From assembly GCA_013339895.1 (NCBI GenBank), contig JABACO010000002.1, positions 13,674,736 to 13,738,735 of the forward strand: a stretch of 64,000 bases of DNA, given 5' to 3'. The number at the start of each line of letters is the position of its first letter. The first letter of the stretch is position 1. The notes below the pieces were generated by a model. The model was not told where the DNA came from. It did not search any database and saw only the letters and a list, made by a program, of their open reading frames with translations. A program made the position numbers and the translations under genes. This document shows positions 27,601 through 35,159 of this stretch, piece by piece. Origin of the DNA: Ephydatia muelleri (taxonomy: Eukaryota > Porifera > Demospongiae > Spongillida > Spongillidae).

Positions 27601-29481
27601 ATGGTAAGATGATTGGAGGATCATTTGAATCATGTTTATCACATCAGGAAGTAATGAAACGTTTCTTGAAGGCATTTCAGTTCAGTTCAGAGTGCCCTCA
27701 AGTTGTTGTAATAGGCACTCATAAGGATCTTGAAGGTAAGTGTGGTGAATCCAGAGAAGTGACGAACCGAAAAGTGAAAGAATGTCTGCAATTAAATAAA
27801 AAGTGCATACCATTTTATGTGGGGCAAGACATGGCAGAGGTGATATTTGGTGTCAACTCCCAAACTCCTGGTACTGAAGACAGAGATGTTGCAAAGGTTT
27901 TACGCACAAAGATATCAGAGCTGTCTCCATCACCCGAGAAGGAGCCCATTGCCTGGTTTGGATTGGAGATATTACTGCATGACCTGGCCCACAGAAAGAA
28001 GAGAGAAGTACTCAGTTTGTTGGAGTGCAAGCAAACCGCTGAGCGTGTACAACTAAAGGATGCAGCTTTCACTGCAGCTCTGAAGCACTTCATGCAGTGT
28101 AACATCCTTCTCCATTACCCAGATGTCCTTCCAGATGTGGTATTTTGTAACCCTCAAGTTCTCCTGAGCATCATTACTGAGCTGGTGCAACACTGTTATA
28201 AATTACTGAAACAGCCTGATCCAACTAAACCAATCAGTGGCCACTGGGAAAGGTTCAGAGATTATGCTTACCTAACTCAGAAGTTACTAGATGAATTTCC
28301 TGGACACTACCATGATGGTGTGTTCTCGTCTTCTGATGTTCTCAAGCTGTTCGCCAGTCGTTCTATAGTAGCTGCAGTGGGTAATGGAGAATATTTGATG
28401 CCTGCCCTTCTTCCTGAATGTTGCCTTGGAGATATTCAATCAGATCTGCAGTCAGGTGATCCCCTTCTGATTCGATTCAAGGAAGGATGTTTTCCCAATG
28501 GAGTCTTGTGGCCTATCTGCTCAATCATTCAAAGTGGACTGTGTGCAAGAAAGATGGAAAACCCAAATGTCTGTACAGCAATTCAGTTGCCTTTTCAGCT
28601 CCAGAAATCCCTGCTACAATAACCATAACGGATACCCTCACTCATTTTGCATTGCACGCTGTATTACCAACTCATGGTGGTCCATCTCTATACTCCAATT
28701 TACGATCAGCTATTCACAAAGGGATCATGAGTGCGTGTAAACACCTAGGCTACCCGTGTGCAGAGGAGGACATTATAGATGCTGTGTACTGTAGCCATGG
28801 TGACTGTGTAGGAGGGGAGAGGCACCATGCTTTGATCAGGATGACAGAGCTTGGATCCTGGACAATATGTTGTAAAGACGAAACCCGAATGACACCAATC
28901 AACCATCCATGGGCTACCGCAGCTTCCATTCTTTGCTGCAAGGATCTTTGCAAGGATCGTGGTAAGGCAATGAGTGTTTACATTTCTATTGTTAATACTG
29001 TTTAAGTAGTGGCATGAAAAGATATGTATATAAACGACACATCATCAAATGATGGTTATGTTAGATGTACAAGAGTATCAGGTTGATTTATTTGTTTAGG
29101 ATGGGAGTATCAAGTGATGTGTGTGTCACGGTTAGGGTATAGGAGTATCAGGTGGTGGGTTTCTACACACGAACTCCTGCACTCCTTAGCCACTATTGCC
29201 ACCATTTCCTCACAGAATGCACCAGTGGCCACCTCTTGAAAATCGCTTCGTTCAGTTTTGATTGGAGGCGAGTTGGGAGACGCCTACTTGCATCACAACA
29301 GAGCATCACAGACATTCTTCGTGACGAACCAGATGAACCAAACAGGAGAGAGGCAATGTTGATGATGTGGCAAAGTCAGAAGGGGTCATCAGCCACTTAC
29401 AGCGTTCTGGCTGAGACATTTGAAACATTAGAATATGGAGAAATAGCTGAGAAGGTGAAGAAGATGGAGGGAAAGAAGTAA
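11256..29481 (+). CDS. Ankyrin–death-domain–ROC–COR–death-domain protein, multi-exon
   Basis: Exons: 11256-12693 (ankyrin), 13793-13831 (linker), 22675-22968, 23266-23556 and 24358-24642 (three death-like domains, with mini-exon 24264-24290), 25976-26605 (P-loop HGSAGVGKTH), 27430-28961 (ROC second half and COR), 29216-29481 (final death domain, stop). All eight junctions are phase 1 and keep the frame. ROC-COR proteins are G proteins that dimerise through COR; ankyrin plus ROC-COR plus death domain recalls DAPK1, but no kinase domain is seen. Start: first ATG in the open frame, though an upstream exon is possible. The 13832-22674 intron contains Gypsy elements and may hide exons. One reading-frame shift lies inside the COR exon near 28500, so the gene may be inactive or use an unseen intron. 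Role in cell-death or innate signalling is inferred from domains. Confidence 0.75.
13130..13525. repeat. Dispersed repeat, inverted copy at ~45480-45860
   Basis: Begins TTAACCCTTTGTACGCCATG and ends near CATGGGTTTAA. The same sequence, diverged, runs on the other strand at about 45480-45860. TTAA at the ends with CCC-type termini recalls piggyBac-like MITEs, but the evidence is thin. It lies in the first large intron of the ankyrin gene. Confidence 0.55.
14220..16495 (-). mobile_element. Gypsy-type LTR retrotransposon remnant, inverted and internally deleted
   Basis: On the minus strand: TGGTGTCAGAAGTGGG, a typical primer-binding site, at about 16471-16488. Then gag debris (16269-15973), a protease-to-RT linker (15951-15119, ending in HCIEM.DALPVRQPANR) and the first RT motif (GIIEP...PWASPIVFVKKKD near 15100). 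The sequence then jumps directly to integrase C-terminal motifs (FELMFGHDSRLPEDVFF, VVRFNRLKP, 14900-14450). Most of RT, RNase H and the integrase core are missing. LTR-like ends share GGCTAGTTA.CAACT near 14190 and 16520. Multiple stops; non-functional. Confidence 0.75.
16540..16610. repeat. Fragment of the GGGATCGTTTC MITE
   Basis: TTGCGTTGAAACCTATGGCT through AATTCCACAAAG matches the centre of the MITE copies at 40966-41200 (same orientation) and 58205-58453 (reverse). Confidence 0.5.
16700..16800 (-). pseudogene. Inverted ankyrin-repeat fragment
   Basis: The minus strand reads CENKEGNTPFTYAGLGFEII, which resembles the repeating NGETPFTCVGFGG of the ankyrin exon 4 kb upstream, and the DNA is also similar (ACACACCATTTACATATGCTG versus the array's matching segment). 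It sits in the intron, in opposite orientation, and has no visible splice partners. Confidence 0.5.
17223..17372 (+). repeat. 5' LTR of the Gypsy element
   Basis: Starts TGTGGAATAG and ends GGGGTCGTTACA. It differs from the 3' LTR by a few substitutions, a TA-repeat length change and a small insertion near TCATTGTTAGTTGTCAACG in the 3' copy. Confidence 0.9.
17424..18194 (+). pseudogene. Gypsy Gag, one frameshift near 17520
   Basis: Capsid-type helical sequence with RLRDQLIIGINNDAWQQELF, then a CCHC-like zinc knuckle (CFRCGHPRHGRGQSC). The first ~32 codons from the ATG at 17424 (RFDNNIEEWDCYIQRFENEL) are in another frame and end at a stop at 17521, so the copy is interrupted. Confidence 0.8.
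18362..20179 (+). CDS. Gypsy Pol: protease, reverse transcriptase, RNase H
   Basis: The protease active site appears as LYDPGAALSVI (DPGA where DSGA/DTGA is usual). RT shows ICVDFK..., DAYLQLEVEE, LPFGKCFAPSIFQ and the catalytic YIDDIIVGG near 19258. RNase H shows LQTDASDSGVGVVL, DKEALAI and CSDHKPLE. The frame ends at 20179, overlapping the next by 11 bp. No ATG is needed, since Gypsy Pol is commonly expressed by frameshift or as a fusion. Confidence 0.9.
   Translation: MTLVMLYDPGAALSVITKKVWSQIGCPKLKSAGTLVAYSGVAVDTLGITKVEVEAFGKRKRLSVMVAETDDTPLFGLDWCLSFDIKMPPGVSIHHVRSDHMTQGGSLGKEIEGLLTQFKDLFSEEPGVIVGHKAVVHLKEGAVPRVCSARPVPFPIKGAVEAELDRLVKRNILEPVDTTVTPIEWASPIVVAMKSTGAIRICVDFKTTINQHVFMDPHPLPRFEGIMVKLSGSTVFSIIDLTDAYLQLEVEEKSRKYMVIATHKGYYRYKRLPFGKCFAPSIFQRTMDTILAGIGETAVYIDDIIVGGKTKEEHVKLLHEVFGRLRQANIRVKKEKCRFLRPQVTYLGHCIDKEGIHPTEERIAAIRDMPRPTNVKELRSFLGLINYYSKFIANLHPMCSRLYELTRHGTKWRWSEAEESLFQKLKTLISTNDTLVHYDESLPIILQTDASDSGVGVVLMHQVKEGTLRPIAYASCILNDREKRYSAIDKEALAIIFGVTKFHQYIFGLQFILCSDHKPLERILGPKKEIPKLAVGRLQRWALLLSTYNYVLRHIQGKENVIADALSRLPVKTLNFSTMESIGLNHSLLKVQIGDLPVTKARVAK
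20169..21287 (+). CDS. Gypsy integrase
   Basis: An HHCC zinc-binding N-domain (HEGHPG...CHSCQENR) is followed by the DDE core: IDYAGPFEGKYWLIVIDAYS, VSDNGTQFAS, then KTNGLAERAVRTFKGRM. The usual Glu lies in LAERAVR. A C-terminal GPY-like region (HVWVQNITGKGYQAGKVVK) follows. It is separated from RNase H by a one-base frame change around 20170. Confidence 0.88.
   Translation: MQNETKCEYLLQKVKRYMESGWPSDKTHISKEHLTFYEKREFLYCEEDILLWNSRIVVPKSLQVRILHMLHEGHPGIGSMRALARIYVWWPNIDEDIERYVKRCHSCQENRQNEPETLLYSWNAPTEPWARIHIDYAGPFEGKYWLIVIDAYSKWLDIVSHQSITTLSTIKSLREIFSRFGVPKIIVSDNGTQFASKAFCYCNNIIHAKSTPYHPKTNGLAERAVRTFKGRMKASKGSAADWELRLQRFLIAYRNTPQKSTGRAPAELLIGRKIRTKLDLLKPDVSKSIDKAVIEQKLHHDKHAKPKIFTTGQHVWVQNITGKGYQAGKVVKCNSEHSYLVEINGRVVKKHSDQLKVRYTSDEDDSDNDGTV
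21486..21640 (+). repeat. 3' LTR of the Gypsy element
   Basis: Matches the 5' LTR over its whole length and follows directly after the polypurine tract. Adjacent ACTAC at 21641 completes the target duplication. Confidence 0.9.
22675..22968 (+). CDS. Death-like domain exon 1
   Basis: Encodes YNITDHIEPWYDIGFYLGVK followed by a helix-rich segment with RIMRWWLGG and CWQTLVKAI. The pattern (W..LG..LG, L..I, ...WL....P.W..L..AL) fits the death-domain superfamily. Acceptor CTCTGCAG and donor GTTAGT; phase 1 at both ends. Confidence 0.7.
23266..23556 (+). CDS. Death-like domain exon 2
   Basis: Encodes HEKWYDLGVKLQIDRKVLDG, VVMEWLKLNSN and TWNHLIKAIALM, a death-domain-like six-helix pattern homologous to the exons on either side. 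Phase 1 at both ends; donor GTATGG. Confidence 0.75.
24358..24642 (+). CDS. Death-like domain exon 3
   Basis: Encodes LKDQWQALGLALKLDPSVVQ, VVTLWLRHDKVIPSWQELVD and CLLRRLWG, a clear death-domain signature. A mini-exon at 24264-24290 (GNTVSTIKL) precedes it, also phase 1. Donor GTAAGT. Confidence 0.8.
24643..25711. other. Intron without recognised exon
   Basis: Contains one end of the TCTCGTACCCAGACCC hairpin family at about 24764 and a CpG-richer patch around 24780-24960. The ORFs here have no family resemblance. Confidence 0.4.
25712..25915. repeat. GGGATCGTTTC MITE, diverged copy
   Basis: Matches the copy at 52604-52857 over most of its length (GAAAAGGGAACTAATGCATG; CTTCTTACGCATTGAGAATC; CATGGAGTTGTTAGG). 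Its termini are eroded. It lies just upstream of the P-loop exon. Confidence 0.65.
25976..26605 (+). CDS. P-loop exon (first half of ROC-type GTPase)
   Basis: A coiled, charged stretch (QQKEQTKRLNDEAKRLYDEA) leads into CLIHGSAGVGKTHVKHLL, a Walker A/G1 motif. A Ser/His/Pro-rich low-complexity tail follows. The matching G3 and G4 motifs are in the next exon, so the G domain is split by an 824-bp intron filled with a minisatellite. Confidence 0.75.
26672..27300 (+). repeat. ~40-bp minisatellite of splice-acceptor-like units
   Basis: About 16 units of CCTGCCCCTGTCCTCCCCTC + TGTTTAGCAGGTGTTCCAGC. Each unit contains a polypyrimidine tract and TTTAGCAG/G, a near-ideal 3' splice site, and the array occupies the intron immediately upstream of the ROC-COR exon (real acceptor CTCAATAG at 27429). 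The array reads through as an open frame in places, but I regard it as intronic. Confidence 0.9.
27430..28961 (+). CDS. ROC second half plus COR domain exon, with one frameshift
   Basis: The first frame gives WIHLLDSGGQPQFHHLLPFF (G3, DxxGQ) and VVVIGTHKDLEG (G4-like). COR-type sequence follows: a winged-helix-like QCNILLHYPDVLPDVVFCNP and SRSIVAAVGNGEYLMPALLP. Near 28500 the reading frame changes: one frame ends its family match at GCFPNG and another resumes at LVAYLLNHSKW, running to a phase-1 donor (GTAAGG) at 28962. The same shift exists in the inverted copy at 37522-38336. A short deletion before the duplication is the simplest explanation. Confidence 0.75.
29216..29481 (+). CDS. C-terminal death-domain exon
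   Basis: Encodes FDWRRVGRRLLASQQSITDI, DEPNRREAMLMMWQ and ATYSVLAETFE, ending in a Lys-rich tail and stop. It is a standard death domain, with the same Asp-rich helix 2-3 pattern as the paralogous exon at 34796-35157 on the other strand. Acceptor TCCTCACAG; phase 1. Confidence 0.8.
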
Positions 29482-30090
29482 TGTTGATGGTTTTCATAGT
29501 ACTGAGTAGGTGTTGTAATCATTTGTGTAGGTATCATTAGGAAAACTATAGCAGTGTGTGATGACAAGGAAAGATAGGTGTGTTGGACTTTGCAATGTAA
29601 TGGGCACTATCTTGAACTGTTTTTGGCTACTTTTAAGACTGATGATTTGAAATTCCTTACAATGGGATATATTAAAATTAATAGTCATATATGATATGAA
29701 TAAATTCATGTATACGCTACACAAGAAAAATGTCATTACATTTATTTAACTTGCACTATTGCTCTAATTAAACATGATTCCACAACTGGTGCAAAAATGC
29801 AGGCTGGATACAATGATTGAAGAACCTGTAACCACACACTCCATTACACAGCAAATTTATGCATGTATTCCTGGTGCTTCTGATGACCTCACTTGCCAGT
29901 TTGGCCACATGAAGGTGATGACTTCCTGAGCCTCACCTAGAGCTGGGCAGAGAGGTGATGTCAAATGGGCATCATAGCCACACCCATCATACGCATCACC
30001 ATGGAGACCATCCATCCTAGCAACATGCCCCGCCGTGGTTGGGGGGCATGAGGCTGCTCAACATGGCTGACCTCCAGCATGGGGGTGATT
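29482..30090. other. No gene seen; start of minisatellite flank
   Basis: AT-rich 3' flank of the death-domain gene. The segment 29870-29930 (TTGGCCACATGAAGGTGATG) recurs at 31800-31830 on the far side of the minisatellite. Confidence 0.5.
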
Positions 30091-30094
30091 GTGC

Positions 30095-31760
30095 AGTGTG
30101 TGGGGGAGGATGTGCTGGGGATGGTGGTGGAGGGTGTAGGGGAGGATATGTGCTGGGGATGGTGGAGGAGGGTGTAGGGGAGCATGTGCTGGGGATGGTG
30201 GAGGAGGGTGTAGGGGAGCATGTGCTGGGGATGGTGGAGGAGGGTGTAGGGGAGCATGTGCTGGGGATGGTGGAGGAGGGTGTAGGGGAGCATGTGCTGG
30301 GGATGGTGGAGGAGGGTGTAGGGGAGGATGTGCTGGGGATGGTGGGGGAGGGTGTAGGGGAGGATGTGCTGGGATGGTGGGGGAGGGTGTGGGGGAGGAT
30401 GTGCTGGGGATGGTGGGGGAGGGTGTAGGGGAGCATGTGCTGGGGATGGTGGAGGAGGGTGTAGGGGAGGATGTGCTGGGGATGGTGGAGGAGGGTGTAG
30501 GGGAGCATGTGCTGGGGATGGTGGAGGGTGTAGGGGAGCATGTGCTGGGGATGGTGGGGGAGGGTGTAGGGGAGGATGTGCTGGGATGGTGGAGGGTGTA
30601 GGGGAGCATGTACTGGGGATGGTGGAGGAGAGGGTGTAGGGGAGCATGTGCTGGGGATGGTGGAGGAGGGTGTGGGGGAGGATGTGCTGGGGATGGTGGG
30701 GGAGGGTGTAGGGGAGGATGTGCTGGGATGGTGGGGGAGAGTGTGGGGGAGGATGTGCTGGGGATGGTGGGGGAGGGTGTAGGGGAGCATGTGCTGGGGA
30801 TGGTGGAGGAGGGTGTAGGGGAGGATGTGCTGGGGATGGTGGAGTGTGTAGGGGAGGATGTGCTGGGGATGGTGGAGGAGGGTGTAGGGGAGCATGTGCT
30901 GGTGATGGTGGAGGGTGTAGGGGAGCATGTGCTGGGGATGGTGGGGGAGGGTGTAGGGGAGGATGTGTTGGGATGGTGGAGGAGGGTGTAGGGGAGCATG
31001 TGCTAAGGATGGTGGAGGAGAGGGTGTAGGGGAGCATGTGCTGGGGATGGTGGAGGAGGGTGTAGGGGAGGATGTGCTGGGGATGGTGGAGGAGGGTGTA
31101 GGGGAGCATGTGCTGGGGATGGTGGAGGGTGTAGGGGAGCATGTGCTGGGGATGGTGGGGGAGGGTGTAGGGGAGGATGTGCTGGGATGGTGGAGGGTGT
31201 AGGGGAGCATGTACTGGGGATGGTGGAGGAGAGGGTGTAGGGGAGCATGTGCTGGGGATGGTGGAGGAGGGTGTGGGGGAGGATGTGCTGGGGATGGTGG
31301 GGGAGGGTGTAGGGGAGGATGTGCTGGGATGGTGGGGGAGAGTGTGGGGGAGGATGTGCTGGGGATGGTGGGGGAGGGTGTAGGGGAGCATGTGCTGGGG
31401 ATGGTGGAGGAGGGTGTAGGGGAGGATGTGCTGGGGATGGTGGAGTGTGTAGGGGAGGATGTGCTGGGGATGGTGGAGGAGGGTGTAGGGGAGCATGTGC
31501 TGGTGATGGTGGAGGGTGTAGGGGAGCATGTGCTGGGGATGGTGGGGGAGGGTGTAGGGGAGGATGTGTTGGGATGGTGGAGGAGGGTGTAGGGGAGCAT
31601 GTGCTAAGGATGGTGGAGGAGAGGGTGTAGGGGAGCATGTGCTGGGGATGGTGGAGGAGGTGTAGGGGAGCATGTGCTGGGGATGGTGGGGGAGGTGTAG
31701 GGGAGCATGTGCTGGGGATGGTGGAGGCTAGGAGGGTTTTGGGGAGCATGTGCTAGGGAT
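30095..31760. repeat. 36-bp G-rich minisatellite with a 601-bp higher-order repeat
   Basis: Basic unit GGGGATGGTGGAGGAGGGTG + TAGGGGAGCATGTGCT with length variants (27-39 bp). The variant order from about 30576 to 31029 repeats exactly 601 bp later (31177-31630). Long Pro/His/Ser ORFs on the minus strand (up to 570 codons) and Gly-rich ORFs on the plus strand are by-products of the repeat. Confidence 0.92.
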
Positions 31761-31952
31761 GATGCATCTGCAGAGATGTTCAGATGACCTCACCAGCCAG
31801 CCAGTTTGGCCACATGAAGGTGATGATTCATGAGCCTATCGTGCCCTATGAGGGAGACTGTGGTGGCCCCACCCCCACGTTGGACATGACGCAGTAGAGG
31901 GCGAGGCCAGATTGTCTTTGGGATCTCTCTTGGGAGATGGATGGAGTGAGAA

Positions 31953-32150
31953 GTGATTCCTCTCCACCCTGCAAAGAAGGTCCACTCCCTCCTGGTGAGG
32001 CCCCTCCTCTTCCTAGTCAACATCCACCTGCTAAATGCCCTAACTGCCATTGGCCATGGACTAGCAAGAGAGATGAGAGAGGAGGGTTGTGTGAGGAGGG
32101 AGAGGGAGGCAAGACAGAAGGCTATTGCAATTCTGGAGGAGACAATGTAG
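31953..32150 (+). CDS. Possible short coding exon, unrecognised
   Basis: Reads VHSLLVRPLLFLVNIHLLNA, then TAIGHGLAREMREEG and an Arg/Glu-rich end with a stop. The acceptor-like CTGCAAAG near 31974 and the hydrophobic-then-charged pattern look protein-like, but no family or neighbouring exon is recognised. Confidence 0.2.
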   Translation: MIPLHPAKKVHSLLVRPLLFLVNIHLLNALTAIGHGLAREMREEGCVRREREARQKAIAILEETM

Positions 32151-32479
32151 CAACAGTAGGAGCAGAGGGAAACTTCATGCTATATTTATTTGTAAACATA
32201 ATACACCAGAGCCACAATGTAATGACTGCACTGATATGTTACTTTGTTGTCCTGACTACCAGCTTGTATCATTAAGTCATTATGTGCAGGTATACTCAAA
32301 TATACACATTCACACCCACTACACACCACATGTTCTGTGATTCGTAACTGCATTTACAGATACGCACATACGCACATCTACCCAACACACTAGCACAACA
32401 TGCACCACATCATGCACATACACACAGGCACAGTACACACATACACACATGCACACACCATATTACGCATGCGCACACA

Positions 32480-32493
32480 TACTGTACAGAAAC

Positions 32494-32548
<55 letters not shown>
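32480..32548. repeat. (CA)n microsatellite
   Basis: About 25 CA units from 32497, with looser CA-rich sequence from 32300. Confidence 0.9.
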
Positions 32549-32551
<3 letters not shown>

Positions 32552-32599
32552 CATACATAATGTAACACATGCGACATGTATTTTCCACTACTTTTTGTA

Positions 32600-33370
32600 T
32601 ATGCACCTCCAATGCTTTAGGTAGGTTAGACTGTATCTTCAATGGTGTGCATAATCAAGCATAGGCATTGGAGGGTTATTATAAGTGGAGGAGCCGAAAG
32701 TAATTAATTGATATTGATCAGGGAGGTATTGAGTACCGACCAGGGGTAGGTGCAGAAGGGGGTGTGTCCATGAGGCGTGGGAGCTTTTAAAAAAAAAAAA
32801 AAAGAATTCTAACACTGCATGTAGGCTTTGATATGTAATTTAGTACCGCACAACAAAAAATTAATAAGTATATATAATGAAATGGGAATAGAAAGTGGGC
32901 CATTATTTGATCTTGATCAGTATTATGATGTACGTAATAATGGGTGGTTTGTCTACAACCGCAGAGCTCAAAAATGTCTTACACTGTTCATCGGCTTCTT
33001 AGAAATCATTAGCTACTGCTGTTAGGTCTAATACATCAGTCTTGTCTTTTTGGCTATGCATTAGCATAACATTCACTGTTGAGTCCATCGCAGAAAGTAA
33101 ACAGGTTTTTATTGTCCACAATGCAGAAAAATATCTTTCAGCCATTGCCATTGATATTGTAATTATTAGATAAATGTAACTATTTCACTGCGCACCAATG
33201 ATGAATCCATAATTACTGCAAGAAATCACACACAGTTATTATCTTTTTCTCTTTTTGAGCCACTTAATGCAATCTGGAAAAAGGATAGCTGTCTCAGCAA
33301 TTTTTGACCATCAATATCTTCATTGTAGAAATTCGTCCACTGTGATTTCTTCATACGTTTCCGTACTTGC
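32600..33370. other. No gene seen
   Basis: AT-rich sequence with a poly-A run at about 32789. No exon recognised on either strand. Confidence 0.4.
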
Positions 33371-33377
33371 TGCTTAA

Positions 33378-33592
33378 ATAGGATATTCTCAATACAAGTA
33401 GGATATTCTCAATACAAGTAGGATATTCTCAATACAAGTAGGATATTCTCAATACAAGTAGGATATTCTCAATACAAGTAGGATGTTCTCAATACAAGCA
33501 GGATATTCTCAATACAAGTAGGATATTCTCAATACAAGTAGGATATTCTCAATGCAAGTAGGGTATTCTCAATACAAGTGGGATATTTCAGT
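33378..33592. repeat. 20-bp tandem repeat, ~10.5 copies
   Basis: Unit AGGATATTCTCAATACAAGT, nearly identical in all copies, with a few late variants (GGATGTTCTC, GGGTATTCTC). Confidence 0.95.
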
Positions 33593-33967
33593 GTTACTTG
33601 ATCAAACGTACATGATATTTCATTCAATAGAACATCCAAGACTTTGATTCTGCATCAGGGCGCCCACCTTTCGATTACTAACTTTATTAAAACGCTTGCG
33701 AGACACGGGCAGCCATCCGATGCACGTGCACGCGGTGCACCATTGAACACATGATTTCTTCAAATACGTTTTAAAGGATACTTTTCTTTTCGCTGCCGTT
33801 CAACGAAGTCATAATATTTTCATGACGTCAATTATTCACCTCCTATAATAAAAACAGGGAGGCTTAGCCCTAACGGCTTCTACGCCGATGTTGTCAAGGT
33901 TCACTAGTTACGTCGAACCACAAAGAAAACGGAAAGAAAGCAGAGGACCAGTGTAATCAGTAACATA

Positions 33968-34053
33968 GTCTCGTACCCAGACCCACATCGCAGCTGCGGA
34001 TGGATTACATCACCGCTACGCGAGTAGCGGTGATGTAATCCATCCGCGTGGGT
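33968..34053. mobile_element. Palindromic hairpin MITE, second copy
   Basis: GTCTCGTACCCAGACCCACA at the left. The inner arms GGATTACATCACCGCTACGC and reverse complement are nearly perfect. The right outer arm is shortened compared with the copy at 11018-11129. Confidence 0.7.
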
Positions 34054-34117
34054 CAGTAGCAGTACTGCACTGCCTCTGAGCTGCGCCTGCGCACACGAGG
34101 CCTTAATAGATAGCGTC

Positions 34118-34226
34118 ATTCGCTACATGGACAACGTCAGTTCTCTGAGCGATACGGGAATGAACCCTTCTGGTATCAGTTTGACGACCTCGTCGCTCAG
34201 AGAACTGAGGTGTCCATGTAGCGAAT
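34118..34226. repeat. Short inverted repeat
   Basis: ATTCGCTACATGGACA and TTCTCTGAGCGA on the left are mirrored by TCGCTCAGAGAACTGAGG and TGTCCATGTAGCGAAT on the right, with a loop of about 45 bp. A minus-strand ORF of 71 codons spans it; I do not trust it as a gene. Confidence 0.7.
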
Positions 34227-34795
34227 CTACGATAGCCGTGAGCGCACGTATTGTTATCTCGGAGGCCGAATTGCTGTGCCTCTTTGTCCTAATAGTCAGC
34301 TTCCATGCACCTCTCTTCTGAATGACTTTCATTAGCATCTGTGAAGAAGAATGTATTCAACTAATTGTATTTGAGCTGATGAAATTACTAAACACCAATA
34401 CATGCACAAGCATCAAAGCAGCGCATTCATCCACTGCCTCTTTCACATTTATTGACTGCATTAATTTACCAGTAGTGTATACAGATACTCAAGAATCATT
34501 TCGTTCGACATGACAACTGAATAATTGACTAAAGACCTGATCCAAATATACTCTTCATGCACTGCACAGTTGCTAAATGTTCTGCCAATTATTCACCATG
34601 GGATGGTTGGCTCCAGTTGGAATGACCTAGAGGCTGCTGAGATTCACCGGACTTCTGCAGCTGTAGCACAGGTGATGGTTGAACGCCTTCATTTGGATTA
34701 GAATATCCAAATGTCACGATGCAATACAACAAAATGTAGGTTTATCCTTGCTAAACACAACAAGGGCTCTCTCTGTGTGCAAAAATCTAGTGTTG

Positions 34796-35157
34796 TTAGC
34801 GATCACTCCATTGTGAGATGGCCCAGCAACATCCAGCTACAACATATGCACTTTGCTTGATAACTCCCTTTCCCCACCTCTCACCTTTCCCTGTCACCAG
34901 CTCGATCACCTTTTCAGCAGTATCTGTGCGACCCACGTCCTTCAATACCTCCACAAGGCGTGCATAGGTGGCCTTGGCCCCATCCTGTTGCAGCCATGTT
35001 ATCAACATCTTATCTCTCCTGTTTGCTTCATCTGATTCATCACGGCTAATATCAGTGACACTCTGAGGCGTAAGGAGACGATTGCCAACAAGTTTCCAAT
35101 CAAACCCAACTTTTACTATCTTCCAAATGACCTCCATCTCACACTTTGTGTTCAAAG
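34796..35157 (-). CDS. Paralogous C-terminal death-domain exon
   Basis: After acceptor GATGCAG the minus strand reads VGFDWKLVGNRLLTPQSVTD, then SDEANRRDKMLITW and ATYARLVEVLKDVG to a stop. It is homologous to the final exon at 29216-29481 but clearly more diverged than the COR copy at 37522-38336. It enters in phase 1, like that exon. It could be the last exon of a second ROC-COR/death-domain gene on the minus strand whose upstream part is the truncated COR copy; the link is unproven. Confidence 0.65.
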
Positions 35158-35159
35158 CT

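Noticed and set aside
29961-31673. 570-codon minus-strand ORF (Pro/His/Ser-rich) and Gly-rich plus-strand ORFs
   Set aside because: They are translations of the 36-bp minisatellite, open in several frames on both strands because the repeat lacks stops.
33378-33592. Possible CRISPR-like array
   Set aside because: It is a head-to-tail 20-bp tandem repeat without spacers, in a eukaryotic sequence with introns.
34123-34338. 71-codon minus-strand ORF
   Set aside because: Spans a short inverted repeat and has no recognised family or splice partners.
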